From DATIKM01 sp035477595 (lineage in GTDB: Bacteria; Armatimonadota; Chthonomonadetes; Chthonomonadales; CAJBBX01), in NCBI GenBank assembly GCA_035477595.1, contig DATIKM010000191.1:1-33120 (forward strand): a stretch of 33,120 nt of DNA, in the 5' to 3' direction. Below, in pieces: positions 16,480 through 24,897 of this stretch; the stretch's first letter is position 1, and every line of letters starts with the position of its first letter. The position numbers and the translations under genes were made by a program. Under the pieces are notes generated by a model, which saw only the letters and a list, made by a program, of their open reading frames with translations, did not search any database and was not told the DNA's origin.

Positions 16480-16938
16480 GTGGCCACCGTTCCGAGCAGC
16501 CTGGCGGAGCATCCGTTCTGCGACGGCTTGCAGCCCGAGTACCTGGAGTTCATCGCGAGTTGCGCATCGGAGGTGAGCTTCCGCCCCGGCAAGGTGATTG
16601 CTCGTGAGGGCGATCCGGCCGACCGCGCCTACCTCATCTTGGAGGGGCGCGTGGCCCTCGAAGCGTTCCAGTTGCAGGTGGGGCCGGTGGTCATACAGAC
16701 CATCGGGCCGGGCGACGCGCTCGGATGGTCATGGCTCGTTCCGCCCTACAAGTGGCACCTCGATGCGCGAGCGCTCGACCACACGAAGGTGATCACCTTG
16801 GACGGACAGACACTGCGCGAGCGATGCGAGGCGGATCCTGGCCTGGGCTACCAGATCCTGAAGCGGGTCGCGGTGGTGCTGGAGCAGCGCCTGCAGGCCT
16901 CGAGGCTCCGGTTGCTGGACGCCTACGGGCGGCGCTGA
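16480..16938 (+). CDS. Cyclic-nucleotide-binding-domain (Crp-like sensor) protein, hydrogenase-operon type
   Basis: A 152-residue protein made of one cNMP-binding beta-roll with a short C-terminal helix and no DNA-binding helix-turn-helix. Start is GTG at 16480, decided by AAGGAGG at 16467-16473, six bases upstream; an earlier in-frame ATG at 16036 would add non-protein-like sequence. Key segments: HPFCDGLQPEYLEFIASCAS (residues about 10-29), FRPGKVIAREGDPADRAYLI, a GDALGWSWLVPPYKWHLDAR block, and CEADPGLGYQILKR. The WSWL-PPY-W-DAR block is, from memory, typical of the small Crp-like proteins next to HydB/HydG in group 3b [NiFe]-hydrogenase operons. Here no hydrogenase gene follows. Its role may be regulatory or redox-linked but is unproven. 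Confidence 0.88.
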   Translation: MATVPSSLAEHPFCDGLQPEYLEFIASCASEVSFRPGKVIAREGDPADRAYLILEGRVALEAFQLQVGPVVIQTIGPGDALGWSWLVPPYKWHLDARALDHTKVITLDGQTLRERCEADPGLGYQILKRVAVVLEQRLQASRLRLLDAYGRR

Positions 16939-16982
16939 CCTGCAGGGCGTGCTGGAAGCGCCGGCGCGTTCGTGTCGGGGTA

Positions 16983-17027
16983 TCGCGAAAGGGGCCGCCC
17001 GGCTCGAGCCGGGCGGCCCCTCCGCGA
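16983..17027. terminator. Bidirectional terminator-like perfect palindrome
   Basis: Bases 16991-17020 are a perfect 30-base palindrome (arms ggggccgcccggctc and its complement), extended outward by tcgcg (16983-16987) pairing with cgcga (17023-17027). It lies between two convergent genes, 45 bp after the cNMP-binding gene and one base before the MFS stop codon. Such strong GC hairpins commonly end transcription in both directions; there is no long T-run. Confidence 0.75.
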
Positions 17028-18605
17028 TCAGCCTCCGGCGGGAGGTGAGCCGTGGCTGCCGGCGCCGATGATCACGGGTTTGTACCCGCCCTTCGATCGG
17101 AAGTACAGCATCAGCAGCAGGTAGGCCACGAGCATGATCGCCGGGAAGATCGCGACGGTCCTCAGGGCATCCTTCCTCCCGAGATCGGCCGCCCGCTCCA
17201 CCTGCTCGCGGTCCTCCGGAAGCGGCAACGCCGCCACCCGCTCCGGCACAACCGCCTGGTACGCGCCGAAGACCCACCTCTTCTCGTCCGCCACCTGCGA
17301 GTGGATGACGGGCTGCTCCAGCCTCAGCCTGGTGTTCACGGAGCTGTCCTGGATGTAGCCGAGGAAGGGCGCGCCAACGGTGCCCACGGCCAACATCCCG
17401 AGGCCCGCAACCCCGTTCAGGGTCATGGCGCCTCCCTTCGGGAACTGCTCCGAGACGATCCCGAGCATCGCCGGCCAGAAGAACGACTTACCGATGCCGT
17501 AGAGGGTGGCCGCCAGCAGGATCATAACGCCCACGGACGCGGACAGGGCGACGAGGCCCGCCATCGCGAGCACGGACGAGATCGCGAGCAGCGCGAGCGG
17601 CGACATCCGGTGCACGATGCTCCCGGCGAAGAGCCGCAGCACCATCATCAGGGCCGAGGTGTAGACGAGGACCCAGCCTGCCGCCAGGCCGAGCCGCTCC
17701 ATCTCGGGCTTCATCAGCTCTGTGATCCACGCGTCGGTGCCAAGCTCGGTTGTCGCCAGCGGCATCATGATGAGCACGAGCACGATGAACAGCCACCTGC
17801 CCGGCGCGAACCCGGTCGCGAGGCCGTAGGCGACCGTAGACCCGATAATCAGGGCCCACGTCAGCCACACGGGGAAGAAGAACGCGCGGCCGACCTCGAG
17901 GAAGATGAGACACGCAGCGATGAACGCGACCACCACGCCGAACTCGCGCAGCATGTCCCGGTAGGAGACGCCCGCTGAGACGCGCTCGCAGACAGGGAAC
18001 TTCCTGCCCAGCATGGCAACGCCGTAGAGGATGGTCGGGATGAAGACGAACCCGATCTGCAGCCTCCAGTCCGCGCCGCCCGTGGCGATTACGAGGATCC
18101 CTCCGAGGACGAGCCCGCCCGGCCAGCCGGCATGGAGGATGCTCAGCCACTTCACCTTCTCGCGCGGGTACATCGCTGCGACTACGGGGTTGATAACCGC
18201 CTCGACGGTGCCTGCTGCAAGCGACCCGAGCAGGGATCCAACCCAGAAGGCATAGTAGATGGCGTCCGGGTTGTCCATCCCCGGGGCCATGATGGTGACC
18301 GCCGCGAACAGCATGTGGCAGACGAACGCGAACACCATCGACCTGCCATAGCCGATCTTGTCGATCATCAGGCTGAAGACGATGATGCTGACCGCGAAGG
18401 GCCACAGTCCGACGCCCAGGATCTGGCCCTTCTGGGTCTCGTTCCACCCGAACTGGTCGCCCCAGGTACCCAGGAGCAACGCCCGGATGATGAAGCAGAA
18501 CGACGTGGCCACCAGCGCGATGAAGCACGCCCAGAACAGCAGCTTGCGCTGGCGCTCCGTCAGCTCGCCAAGGTGCGGCAGAGCCGCCGACGACGGTGAA
18601 CTCAT
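17028..18605 (-). CDS. Major facilitator superfamily transporter (sugar-permease-like)
   Basis: A 525-residue inner-membrane MFS transporter with about 12 hydrophobic segments. The first begins at LLFWACFIALVATSFCFII (residues about 22-40), and the loop DKIGYGRSM (about 82-90) is the MFS loop 2-3 motif. A soluble insertion of about 90 residues (RLEQPVIHSQVADEKRW... to ...ADLGRKDALR) precedes the last helix, which is unusual. Overall it looks like the FucP/NarK-distant sugar-permease types common in environmental polysaccharide degraders. Start ATG at 18605 follows GGAGACG. The neighbouring glycoside hydrolase and downstream fucose-activating gene make a sugar cargo plausible, but substrate is inference only. 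Confidence 0.9.
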   Translation of the reverse strand: MSSPSSAALPHLGELTERQRKLLFWACFIALVATSFCFIIRALLLGTWGDQFGWNETQKGQILGVGLWPFAVSIIVFSLMIDKIGYGRSMVFAFVCHMLFAAVTIMAPGMDNPDAIYYAFWVGSLLGSLAAGTVEAVINPVVAAMYPREKVKWLSILHAGWPGGLVLGGILVIATGGADWRLQIGFVFIPTILYGVAMLGRKFPVCERVSAGVSYRDMLREFGVVVAFIAACLIFLEVGRAFFFPVWLTWALIIGSTVAYGLATGFAPGRWLFIVLVLIMMPLATTELGTDAWITELMKPEMERLGLAAGWVLVYTSALMMVLRLFAGSIVHRMSPLALLAISSVLAMAGLVALSASVGVMILLAATLYGIGKSFFWPAMLGIVSEQFPKGGAMTLNGVAGLGMLAVGTVGAPFLGYIQDSSVNTRLRLEQPVIHSQVADEKRWVFGAYQAVVPERVAALPLPEDREQVERAADLGRKDALRTVAIFPAIMLVAYLLLMLYFRSKGGYKPVIIGAGSHGSPPAGG

Positions 18606-18911
18606 GCGCTTCGTCTCCCTGGAACCGCAGCCTCGGCTGCGTTGATGGCCGTGCGGCGGCCAGCCGACCGCCTCCCCAACTCAAGGCCGGCCGCAAGCCG
18701 GCCGTCGAAGATCGGGCCTCCCGCAGACCGGGCGCCGACAGAGCGCGCCGTGCGGCAGGCGGAGAGCGCGGCAGCGCGGTCGGCGCGCGCCAAAGGAGCG
18801 TGCGACCGCACGGCCGCCATTTCGCGGTGACTACCCGCGAGTCCTCCTGCGGCTCCGGTCCGGGTTGCCAGTTCGGGAGGAAAGGCCGCTGGCGGATCGA
18901 AATCTACAGCC
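18606..18911. other. Divergent intergenic region with a GC hairpin
   Basis: 306 bp between the divergent MFS and metalloprotease genes. It should hold both promoters, but I see no convincing -35/-10 pair. A perfect stem GGCCGGC (18685-18691), loop cgcaa, GCCGGCC (18697-18703) is present; its role is unknown. Confidence 0.5.
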
Positions 18912-19565
18912 ATGCAGCGATTCGCGCGATGGTTTGCCCTGGGCGGCGCCACGTTCGCGTTGGCGGTCGGCGGATGTGGCGGCGGCGGGGCGGGCGTCGT
19001 CACCGAATGCGGACTCGACGTCCACGTCCCGAACTACGCACGCGAGGTGTCTCGCCTCTTCGTGTGGCCGGCCTTTCCGGTGAGCGTGCACTTCATCCGG
19101 GACGCGCAGCTCACGCCGGCACGGCGGTCTGCGGCGATCACCGGTTTCGATCGGTGGACCGCCGCGATCGGCCCGCGCGTCTCCTATGTTGAGATCGACG
19201 AGCCATCGGGGGCTGATATCACGGTGCGCTTCGTCGATGACACGCCAGATGGGCGAGCTCGGCTCACGTTCTCCGGGCTCACCATGCTCCGCGCGCGGAT
19301 CGACTTGGGGACGGAGGGGCTCGACTACCACTCTATCTCGTGCGTCTCGGCGCACGAGTTCGGCCACGCGCTGGGGATTTACGGGCACAGCGCGACGCGC
19401 GGCGACCTGATGTACCCGGTATACACCATCGGGCATCCGTGCGGGGTCACGGAACGGGACGCCAACACGCTCCGCACGGGCTACTGCGACCTGTTCACAC
19501 GGGGCACGGTCCGAGCGCGAGCAGCGCCGCCCGGAGCGCCCGTGCAGACCGTGACGATCGACTAA
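18912..19565 (+). CDS. Lipoprotein zinc metalloprotease (metzincin/matrixin-like)
   Basis: A 217-residue predicted lipoprotein. The N-terminus MQRFARWFALGGATFALAVG is a signal sequence ending in a VGG-C lipobox with Cys22 as the lipid-attachment site. The zinc site HEFGHALGIYGHS has His148, Glu149, His152 and His158, the HExxHxxGxxH pattern of metzincins, followed by LMYP with Met167 as the likely Met-turn. The body (FDRWTAAIG..., ADITVRFVDD) matches the strand layout of matrixin-type domains. Length fits a bare catalytic domain without a propeptide. The Shine-Dalgarno is weak (ggatcg about 12 bases upstream). It precedes purC by 40 bp on the same strand, but a functional link is unlikely. 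Substrates unknown; anchored at a membrane surface. Confidence 0.87.
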   Translation: MQRFARWFALGGATFALAVGGCGGGGAGVVTECGLDVHVPNYAREVSRLFVWPAFPVSVHFIRDAQLTPARRSAAITGFDRWTAAIGPRVSYVEIDEPSGADITVRFVDDTPDGRARLTFSGLTMLRARIDLGTEGLDYHSISCVSAHEFGHALGIYGHSATRGDLMYPVYTIGHPCGVTERDANTLRTGYCDLFTRGTVRARAAPPGAPVQTVTID

Positions 19566-19605
19566 CCGCGGCAGCGACTGTGGTACGCCCGGAGAGGAGC
19601 CAGTC

Positions 19606-20544
19606 ATGAGCGACGTCGTCCTCCAGAGCGACATCCCCGGGTTGCGCCGGCACTCCAGCGGGAAGGTCCGGGACGTCTACGACCTCGGCGCGTTGCTGTT
19701 GATCGTGACCACGGACCGGGTTTCAGCCTTCGATAGGGTCATGCCGACCGGCATACCGGACAAGGGGCGCATTCTGACGCAGATCTCGCGCCACTGGTTT
19801 CTTCACGTCTCCGCCTTCCAGCCGAACCACTACGTCTCTGCTCAGCCAGACTTCGTCGAGAGCGTCCTTACCGATGCCGGTGTGGCGCTGACACCCGAGA
19901 TGCGCTCGATGCTGGCGGGCCGCGCGATGGTCGCGCTGAAGGCAGACGTGTACCCGGTGGAGTGCGTGGTGCGCGGTTACCTTGCCGGTTCTCTCTGGAG
20001 CCAGTACATGGCGGCTGGCGGCGCCCGGTTGCCGGTGACGCTCCACGGCATCGATCTGCCGGCCGGCCTGCGTCACTCGGACCGGCTTCCGGAGCCGATC
20101 TTCACCCCCGCGACGAAGGCCGCGACAGGCCACGATGAGAACATCGGCATGACTGAGATGCGCGAGAGGATCGGCTCTCGGGCCGCCGAGACGCTCAGGG
20201 CCGCCAGCCTGCGCATCTACGCGTACGCTGCCGACCGGGCGCTGGAGGCCGGCATCATCATCGCCGACACCAAGTTCGAGTTCGGCATGCGCGACGGCGT
20301 GGTGATGCTCGTGGATGAGGTCCTCACCCCCGACTCGTCGCGCTTCTGGGATGCCGCCAGCTACGAGGCAGGCAAGCCCCAGGCCTCCTTCGACAAGCAG
20401 TTCCTCCGCGACTGGCTGGTGGCCGCCGGCTGGAACAGAGAGCCTCCGGCGCCGAAGTTGCCGGACGATGTGGTGGAGCAGACGGCGGCGCGCTATCGCG
20501 AGGCCTACCGGCGCATCACCGGGAAGGAGCTGCCCCCGGCCTGA
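19606..20544 (+). CDS. purC: Phosphoribosylaminoimidazole-succinocarboxamide synthase
   Basis: A 312-residue SAICAR synthetase, joining CAIR and aspartate with ATP in purine synthesis. Diagnostic segments are HSSGKVRDVYDLG (residues about 16-28), TTDRVSAFDRVMPTGIPDKGRILTQIS, VECVVRGYLAGS (about 121-132), EPIFTPATKA, DTKFEFG and VDEVLTPDSSRFW. This is the about 300-residue form typical of yeast Ade1 and many bacteria, longer than the about 240-residue E. coli type. The start is fixed by GAGGAG six bases before ATG 19606. It converges on priA with only 23 bp between stops. Confidence 0.97.
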   Translation: MSDVVLQSDIPGLRRHSSGKVRDVYDLGALLLIVTTDRVSAFDRVMPTGIPDKGRILTQISRHWFLHVSAFQPNHYVSAQPDFVESVLTDAGVALTPEMRSMLAGRAMVALKADVYPVECVVRGYLAGSLWSQYMAAGGARLPVTLHGIDLPAGLRHSDRLPEPIFTPATKAATGHDENIGMTEMRERIGSRAAETLRAASLRIYAYAADRALEAGIIIADTKFEFGMRDGVVMLVDEVLTPDSSRFWDAASYEAGKPQASFDKQFLRDWLVAAGWNREPPAPKLPDDVVEQTAARYREAYRRITGKELPPA

Positions 20545-20567
20545 GGCAACCGACCTGGGCGCGACGG

Positions 20568-23069
20568 TCAGGCCATCGATAGCGGGTCGATGTCCGCCGC
20601 GATGCCGGCGCGCTCCGCGGTGCTGAGCCGGGCCAGGGCGCGTCGCACGAGGGCCTGTAGCGGGTGCCCTGGTTCGGCGCGGAGCACCACGTGGTGCCGC
20701 CAGATCGCGTGCAGGCGCGCCAGCGGCGCCTCTGCCGGGCCGATGATCTCGACGCCCTCTGGCGCCTCGGCGCGCAATGCCTCCGCCAGCCGATCTGCGC
20801 GCGCGCGCGCGCCGCCCTGCGAGTCTGCGGTGCACACGAGGTTGGCCAGCCGGCTGAATGGCGGGTAGCGAAGCTCGCGCCGGAACTCGATCTCCTCTGC
20901 GTAGAACGCGAGGTAGTCCTGCGCGGCGGCGCATCGGACGCTCCCATGGTCCGGCGAGAAGGTCTGCACCACCACCGCGCCGGGCTCGTCGCCGCGGCCC
21001 GCCCGCCCGGCGACCTGGGTCAGGAGCTGGAAGGTCCGCTCCGACGCGCGGAAGTCGGGCACGTGGATCCCCGTGTCGGCGCTCACCACCCCCACGAGGG
21101 TCACGTTGGCAAAGTCGAGACCTTTGGCTACCATCTGCGTGCCGATCAGGATGTCGGCCTCCCCGGCGCGGAAGGCGCCCAGAATGTCCGCGTGGGCGCC
21201 CTTCCGCGTCACGGTGTCCCGGTCGAGCCGCACCGTTCGCGCGGCGGGGAAGAGGCGTCTCACTTCGTCCTCGACGCGCTCCGTGCCGATCCCGAAGCCT
21301 TGCACCCGCGCCGACGCGCAGTCCGGGCACACCACAGGCGCCACGCAGCCGTAGTCGCAGTGGTGGCACTTCAGCGCATTGATGCCAGCGTGCAGGGTCA
21401 GCGAGACGGCGCAGTTAGGGCAGCGCGCCACGTGGCCGCACTCGCGGCACAGCATGAAGCGCGCGAACCCTCTGCGGTTGAGGAACACGATCACCTGCTG
21501 GCGCCTCGCCAGGCGCGCGTGGATCTCCTCTGTGAGCCGCGCGCTGAAGATCGCGGCGCGCGAGCGGAACTCCGCGCGCATGTCCACCGTGACCACGCGG
21601 GGCAGCTTCCTGCCCGCGACCCGCTCGGGGAGGTCGATCCGCGCGATCTCGCCGCTCTCCGCCGCGTAGAAGGTCTCGATCGAGGGCGTTGCGCTGCCGA
21701 GGAGAAGGAGCGCTCCTGACGCCGCGGCTCGGTGCTGCGCCACCTGGCGCGCGTGGTAGCGCGGGGCCGGGGACTCCTGCTTGTAGGACGCCTCGTGCTC
21801 CTCGTCCACCACCACCAGCCCCAGGTCGCGCACTGGAGCAAAAACAGCGGAGCGCGCCCCCACCACGATCGGCGCTCGCCCGCTCTGAACCCGCCGCCAC
21901 TCGTCGTGTCGCTCGCCATCGGATAGCGCGCTGTGTAGGAGGGCGACGCGGTCGCCGAAGCGATCGGTGAAGACCTGGACCACCTGCGTCGTCAGCGCGA
22001 TCTCGGGCGCCAGCACGAGCGCGGTCCGCCCCTCGGCGATTGTGCGCGCGATGGCGTCGAGGTACACCTCCGTCTTGCCGCTGGCGGTGACGCCGTAGAG
22101 CAGCGCCGTGCTCTCGCGACCGGCCGAGAGCAGGCCGCCGATCGCCTCCGCGGCGGCCGCCTGCGATGGCGTCAGGGCCGGCGGCTGAGAGAGTTCGGCA
22201 GGCGGCCGCACTGGAGCCCGACGGAGCACACAGGACGTCGCAAGCACCCAGCCACGGTCGACCAGCGTTTTGAGCGCTGTCTCGCTTGCTTCGGCCGCCG
22301 AGAGGAGCGCGTCCGGGCGGACAGGCGTGAGGCCGGAAGCGTGCATTCTGGCGAGGACCGCCAGCACGCGCTGCCCGGCGGGTGAGAGGCGCGCGTCAGG
22401 CGGCGGCGGTTCGCCTGGCTCGAATGCGCGAAGCGTGCGGGCGACGGTCGCCGGCCTAGCCACACGGCGCGCCTCGCGGATAAGGCCCTTGCGGCGCAGC
22501 GCCGCGAGGACGCCGGTGAAGGTGGAGAGGCCCGCTGCGGACCGCAGGGCGCCGGCCTCCGCCTCGCCGCCCAACGACCGCAGGGTCTCGATGAGGTGCG
22601 CCTGCGGCAATGACGCGCCACCCGCCGTAGCCTCGATGTCGGGCGACGCCAGGCGGATCGTGTGGACGATGCGCGAGCCCATGAGCGGTGGAGCGATGCA
22701 GCGCACCGCGTCCGCCAAGCGGCACACGGTGGCGTCGGCCAGCATGCGGGCGACGGACGCCTGCTCCGCATCGAAAGTGACCGCATCCTCGATCACCGCC
22801 AGGATGTCGCGGAGCCTGGGGAGGGCCGGGTCGGAGGCAGGCGCCGCTCGCACGGCGAGGACATAGCCCGTCGCCTCCTGCGTGGCGAAGGGCACATGCA
22901 CGCAGGCGCCGATCCCGACCGTCGCGGCAAGAGCGTCGGGCACCCGAAAGGTGTAGGCGGGCAGGAGATCGGGCGCGTCGACGTCGACGGCGACATCGGC
23001 GACCGTGATGCGGTCTTCGTCGCCGAAGAGGCTGTCCGTTGGCGTTCCGGAAGCGGGCTCGCGCGACAC
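20568..23069 (-). CDS. priA: Primosomal protein N' (replication restart helicase PriA)
   Basis: An 833-residue PriA, which recognises stalled forks and unwinds DNA 3'-5' for replisome reloading. Start is GTG at 23069, with GGAG about seven bases upstream and the previous gene ending 23 bp before; longer open frame upstream is not protein-like. The N-terminal DNA-binding domain covers residues about 25-105. Walker A GVTASGKTEVY has Lys332, DEEH lies in VVVDEEHEASYKQ, and the zinc domain has the cysteines of CRECGHVARCPNC and CHHCDYGC...CPDC (about residues 540-590). GTQMVAKGLDF and VAGRAGRGDEPG are helicase motifs V and VI. It is the last gene of the long minus-strand cluster. A 16-base alternating GC tract (20797-20812) codes for Arg/Ala repeats in the C-terminal domain. 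Confidence 0.96.
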   Translation of the reverse strand: MSREPASGTPTDSLFGDEDRITVADVAVDVDAPDLLPAYTFRVPDALAATVGIGACVHVPFATQEATGYVLAVRAAPASDPALPRLRDILAVIEDAVTFDAEQASVARMLADATVCRLADAVRCIAPPLMGSRIVHTIRLASPDIEATAGGASLPQAHLIETLRSLGGEAEAGALRSAAGLSTFTGVLAALRRKGLIREARRVARPATVARTLRAFEPGEPPPPDARLSPAGQRVLAVLARMHASGLTPVRPDALLSAAEASETALKTLVDRGWVLATSCVLRRAPVRPPAELSQPPALTPSQAAAAEAIGGLLSAGRESTALLYGVTASGKTEVYLDAIARTIAEGRTALVLAPEIALTTQVVQVFTDRFGDRVALLHSALSDGERHDEWRRVQSGRAPIVVGARSAVFAPVRDLGLVVVDEEHEASYKQESPAPRYHARQVAQHRAAASGALLLLGSATPSIETFYAAESGEIARIDLPERVAGRKLPRVVTVDMRAEFRSRAAIFSARLTEEIHARLARRQQVIVFLNRRGFARFMLCRECGHVARCPNCAVSLTLHAGINALKCHHCDYGCVAPVVCPDCASARVQGFGIGTERVEDEVRRLFPAARTVRLDRDTVTRKGAHADILGAFRAGEADILIGTQMVAKGLDFANVTLVGVVSADTGIHVPDFRASERTFQLLTQVAGRAGRGDEPGAVVVQTFSPDHGSVRCAAAQDYLAFYAEEIEFRRELRYPPFSRLANLVCTADSQGGARARADRLAEALRAEAPEGVEIIGPAEAPLARLHAIWRHHVVLRAEPGHPLQALVRRALARLSTAERAGIAADIDPLSMA

Positions 23070-23092
23070 GTCGTCGCTCCGGGCTGGCCGGC

Positions 23093-24322
23093 TCAGGCGC
23101 CCGACCAGGCGCGCTGGATGCGCGCTATCGCCTCGGCGATGTCGTCCATGTCGGCGGTATTCCCCAGGAGCATCGACTGGAAGAGCCACACGCCGTCCGC
23201 TGAGGCGCGCTCGCACTCCGGGCACCGGATGGCCGGGTAGTCGATCGGACGGCGTGAGCGGCACCACGCGCCTTGGTCGGCTGCGAGCCGCTGGAAGACA
23301 ACCTCCCGGTAGAGCGGGACGTAGCCGCCGCTGCAGGGCACGCCCTCGGCGGTCAGAGCCGCCAGGAACTCGTCGCGTCCACGCCCGCCGAAGCCGGCCG
23401 GGTCGTAGCGGAAGACGTAGAGGTGGTATGCATGCCGGGTCACACGCGGGTCGTCCGGCAGCGTCACGATGCCGGGAACCGACCGAAGGAGCTCCGTGAG
23501 GTAGAGGGCGTTGCGGGTGCGGGTCTGCGTCTGCTCCGGCACGCGGGCGAGCTGTGCGAGGAGTACCGCTGCCTGCCACTCCGTCATGCGGAAGTTGCCT
23601 CCCAGCACGTGATGCTCATACCAGCGGCCCGTCCGCGTGCGGCCCACGTTGTGGACTGACCACGCGCGGCCGATGACCTCCTCGCTGTCGCTGACGATGG
23701 CGCCGCCCTCGCCGGCGTTGAGGTTCTTGCTCGCCTGGAAGCTGAAGGTGCCCAGATCGCCGATGGCGCCCACCTTGCGCCCGCGCCACTCCGCCGCGTG
23801 CGCCTGGGCCGCATCCTCGATGACGCAGAGGCCGTGCTTGCGGGCGACCGCCATCACGCCGTCCATGTCCGCCGGTCGTCCAGCGATGTGGACCGGCATG
23901 ATGGCGCGGGTCCGCTCCGTGATGGCCTCTTCAATACGCGCCGGGTCGATGTTGAAGCTGCCGGGCTCCACGTCTACGAACACCGGCGTGGCCGACACGG
24001 CGAGCACGCTGCTCGCCGTGGCGATGAAGGTGTACGGAGGAACGATGACCTCGTCGCCGCAGCCGATGCCCAGCGCGCGGAGCGCCACCTCCAGGGCGGC
24101 AGTCCCGTTCGTGACACAGACGCAATGGCGCGCGCCCTGAGCGAGCGCGAAGGCCTGCTCAAACTCCGGCACTCTGCGTCCGCCAACGGACCACCACTGG
24201 CCGCTGCGCAGGACGTCTAGAATCGCCTGCTCTTCGGACTGGTCGAAGAGCGGCCATGCGGGCCAGGGGAGCTGACGCGTCTTTGGGCCGCCATCGATGG
24301 CGAGCGGAACGGGGGCGGTCAT
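23093..24322 (-). CDS. DegT/DnrJ/EryC1/StrS family PLP aminotransferase
   Basis: A 409-residue PLP-dependent aminotransferase of the sugar-aminotransferase family. The PLP lysine is in FSFQASKNLNAGEGG (Lys about residue 197), preceded by VIEDAAQAHAAEWRGRKVG with the conserved PLP-stacking Asp/Gln. The start has GGAGG five bases upstream. Members aminate nucleotide-linked keto sugars or cyclitols. Since RfbA and RfbB in the same cluster make dTDP-4-keto-6-deoxyglucose, it may produce a dTDP-amino sugar, but ruvC lies between and a cyclitol substrate is also possible: the C-terminal half, with CPECERA, recalls scyllo-inosose-type members. Gene spacing (34 bp from ruvC, 23 bp to priA) supports one transcript. 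Confidence 0.93.
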   Translation of the reverse strand: MTAPVPLAIDGGPKTRQLPWPAWPLFDQSEEQAILDVLRSGQWWSVGGRRVPEFEQAFALAQGARHCVCVTNGTAALEVALRALGIGCGDEVIVPPYTFIATASSVLAVSATPVFVDVEPGSFNIDPARIEEAITERTRAIMPVHIAGRPADMDGVMAVARKHGLCVIEDAAQAHAAEWRGRKVGAIGDLGTFSFQASKNLNAGEGGAIVSDSEEVIGRAWSVHNVGRTRTGRWYEHHVLGGNFRMTEWQAAVLLAQLARVPEQTQTRTRNALYLTELLRSVPGIVTLPDDPRVTRHAYHLYVFRYDPAGFGGRGRDEFLAALTAEGVPCSGGYVPLYREVVFQRLAADQGAWCRSRRPIDYPAIRCPECERASADGVWLFQSMLLGNTADMDDIAEAIARIQRAWSGA

Positions 24323-24356
24323 CGGGTCCTCCGTGAGGTGGGCGGCTCTACCGGGA

Positions 24357-24836
24357 TCAGAGCTCCGCGCGATAGGTATGCGCGTGGCACACCGCCACCG
24401 CGAGCGCGTCGGCCGCGTGCTCGGGGCGGGGCGGCTCGGATAGGTTCAGGATGCGCTGCACCATGAATTGCACCTGGCGCTTCTCGGCGGCTCCGTAGCC
24501 CACGACGGCCTCCTTAACCTGCGTCGGGGTGTACTCGACCCACGGAAGACCGTGCCGCGCGCCGGCCAGAAGCGCCACGCCTATGGCGCGCCCTACGCTG
24601 AATGCGGTGGCCTCGTTGCGCGAGAAGAAGAGGCGCTCCGTCACGAGCGCGTCGGGCCGGTGGCGCTCGATCAGCCCGCAGAGGTCGTCATGGATGCGTA
24701 GAAGCCGCGCGGGCGCGTCCGTCTCCGGACTGGTGCGCAGCACTCCGTGCTCGATGGCCTCCAGGCGAGTGCCGTCCTTGCGGACGACCCCATATCCCGT
24801 GTTTGCCAAGCCAGGGTCCACGCCGAGGATGACCAC
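24357..24836 (-). CDS. ruvC: Crossover junction endodeoxyribonuclease RuvC
   Basis: A 159-residue Holliday-junction resolvase. The start is GTG at 24836 with GGGAGG about ten bases upstream, giving MVILGVDPGLANTGYG. Catalytic acids are visible: Asp7 in VDPG, the glutamate in VTERLFF (about residue 67), and the HAADALAVA aspartates near residue 140. The family segments VGRAIGVALLA and YTPTQVKEAVVGYGAAEKRQV are present. Length is standard. It has no ruvA or ruvB partner here; instead it sits 61 bp after rfbB and 34 bp before the aminotransferase gene, an unusual place for it. Confidence 0.96.
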   Translation of the reverse strand: MVILGVDPGLANTGYGVVRKDGTRLEAIEHGVLRTSPETDAPARLLRIHDDLCGLIERHRPDALVTERLFFSRNEATAFSVGRAIGVALLAGARHGLPWVEYTPTQVKEAVVGYGAAEKRQVQFMVQRILNLSEPPRPEHAADALAVAVCHAHTYRAEL

Positions 24837-24897
24837 CGCGTCCGCACCTCCCCGCAGTGTGCGGTTCGGCGCGGGCAGCGCGGTTCCCTGCGCCAGA

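Noticed and set aside
20797..20812. Sixteen-base alternating GC tract as a possible Z-DNA or regulatory element
   Set aside because: It lies inside the priA coding region and is explained by Arg/Ala codons in GC-rich DNA.
23070..23579. N-terminal extension of PriA by 170 codons
   Set aside because: It overlaps the end of the aminotransferase gene and does not look like protein; the GTG at 23069 gives the normal PriA opening.
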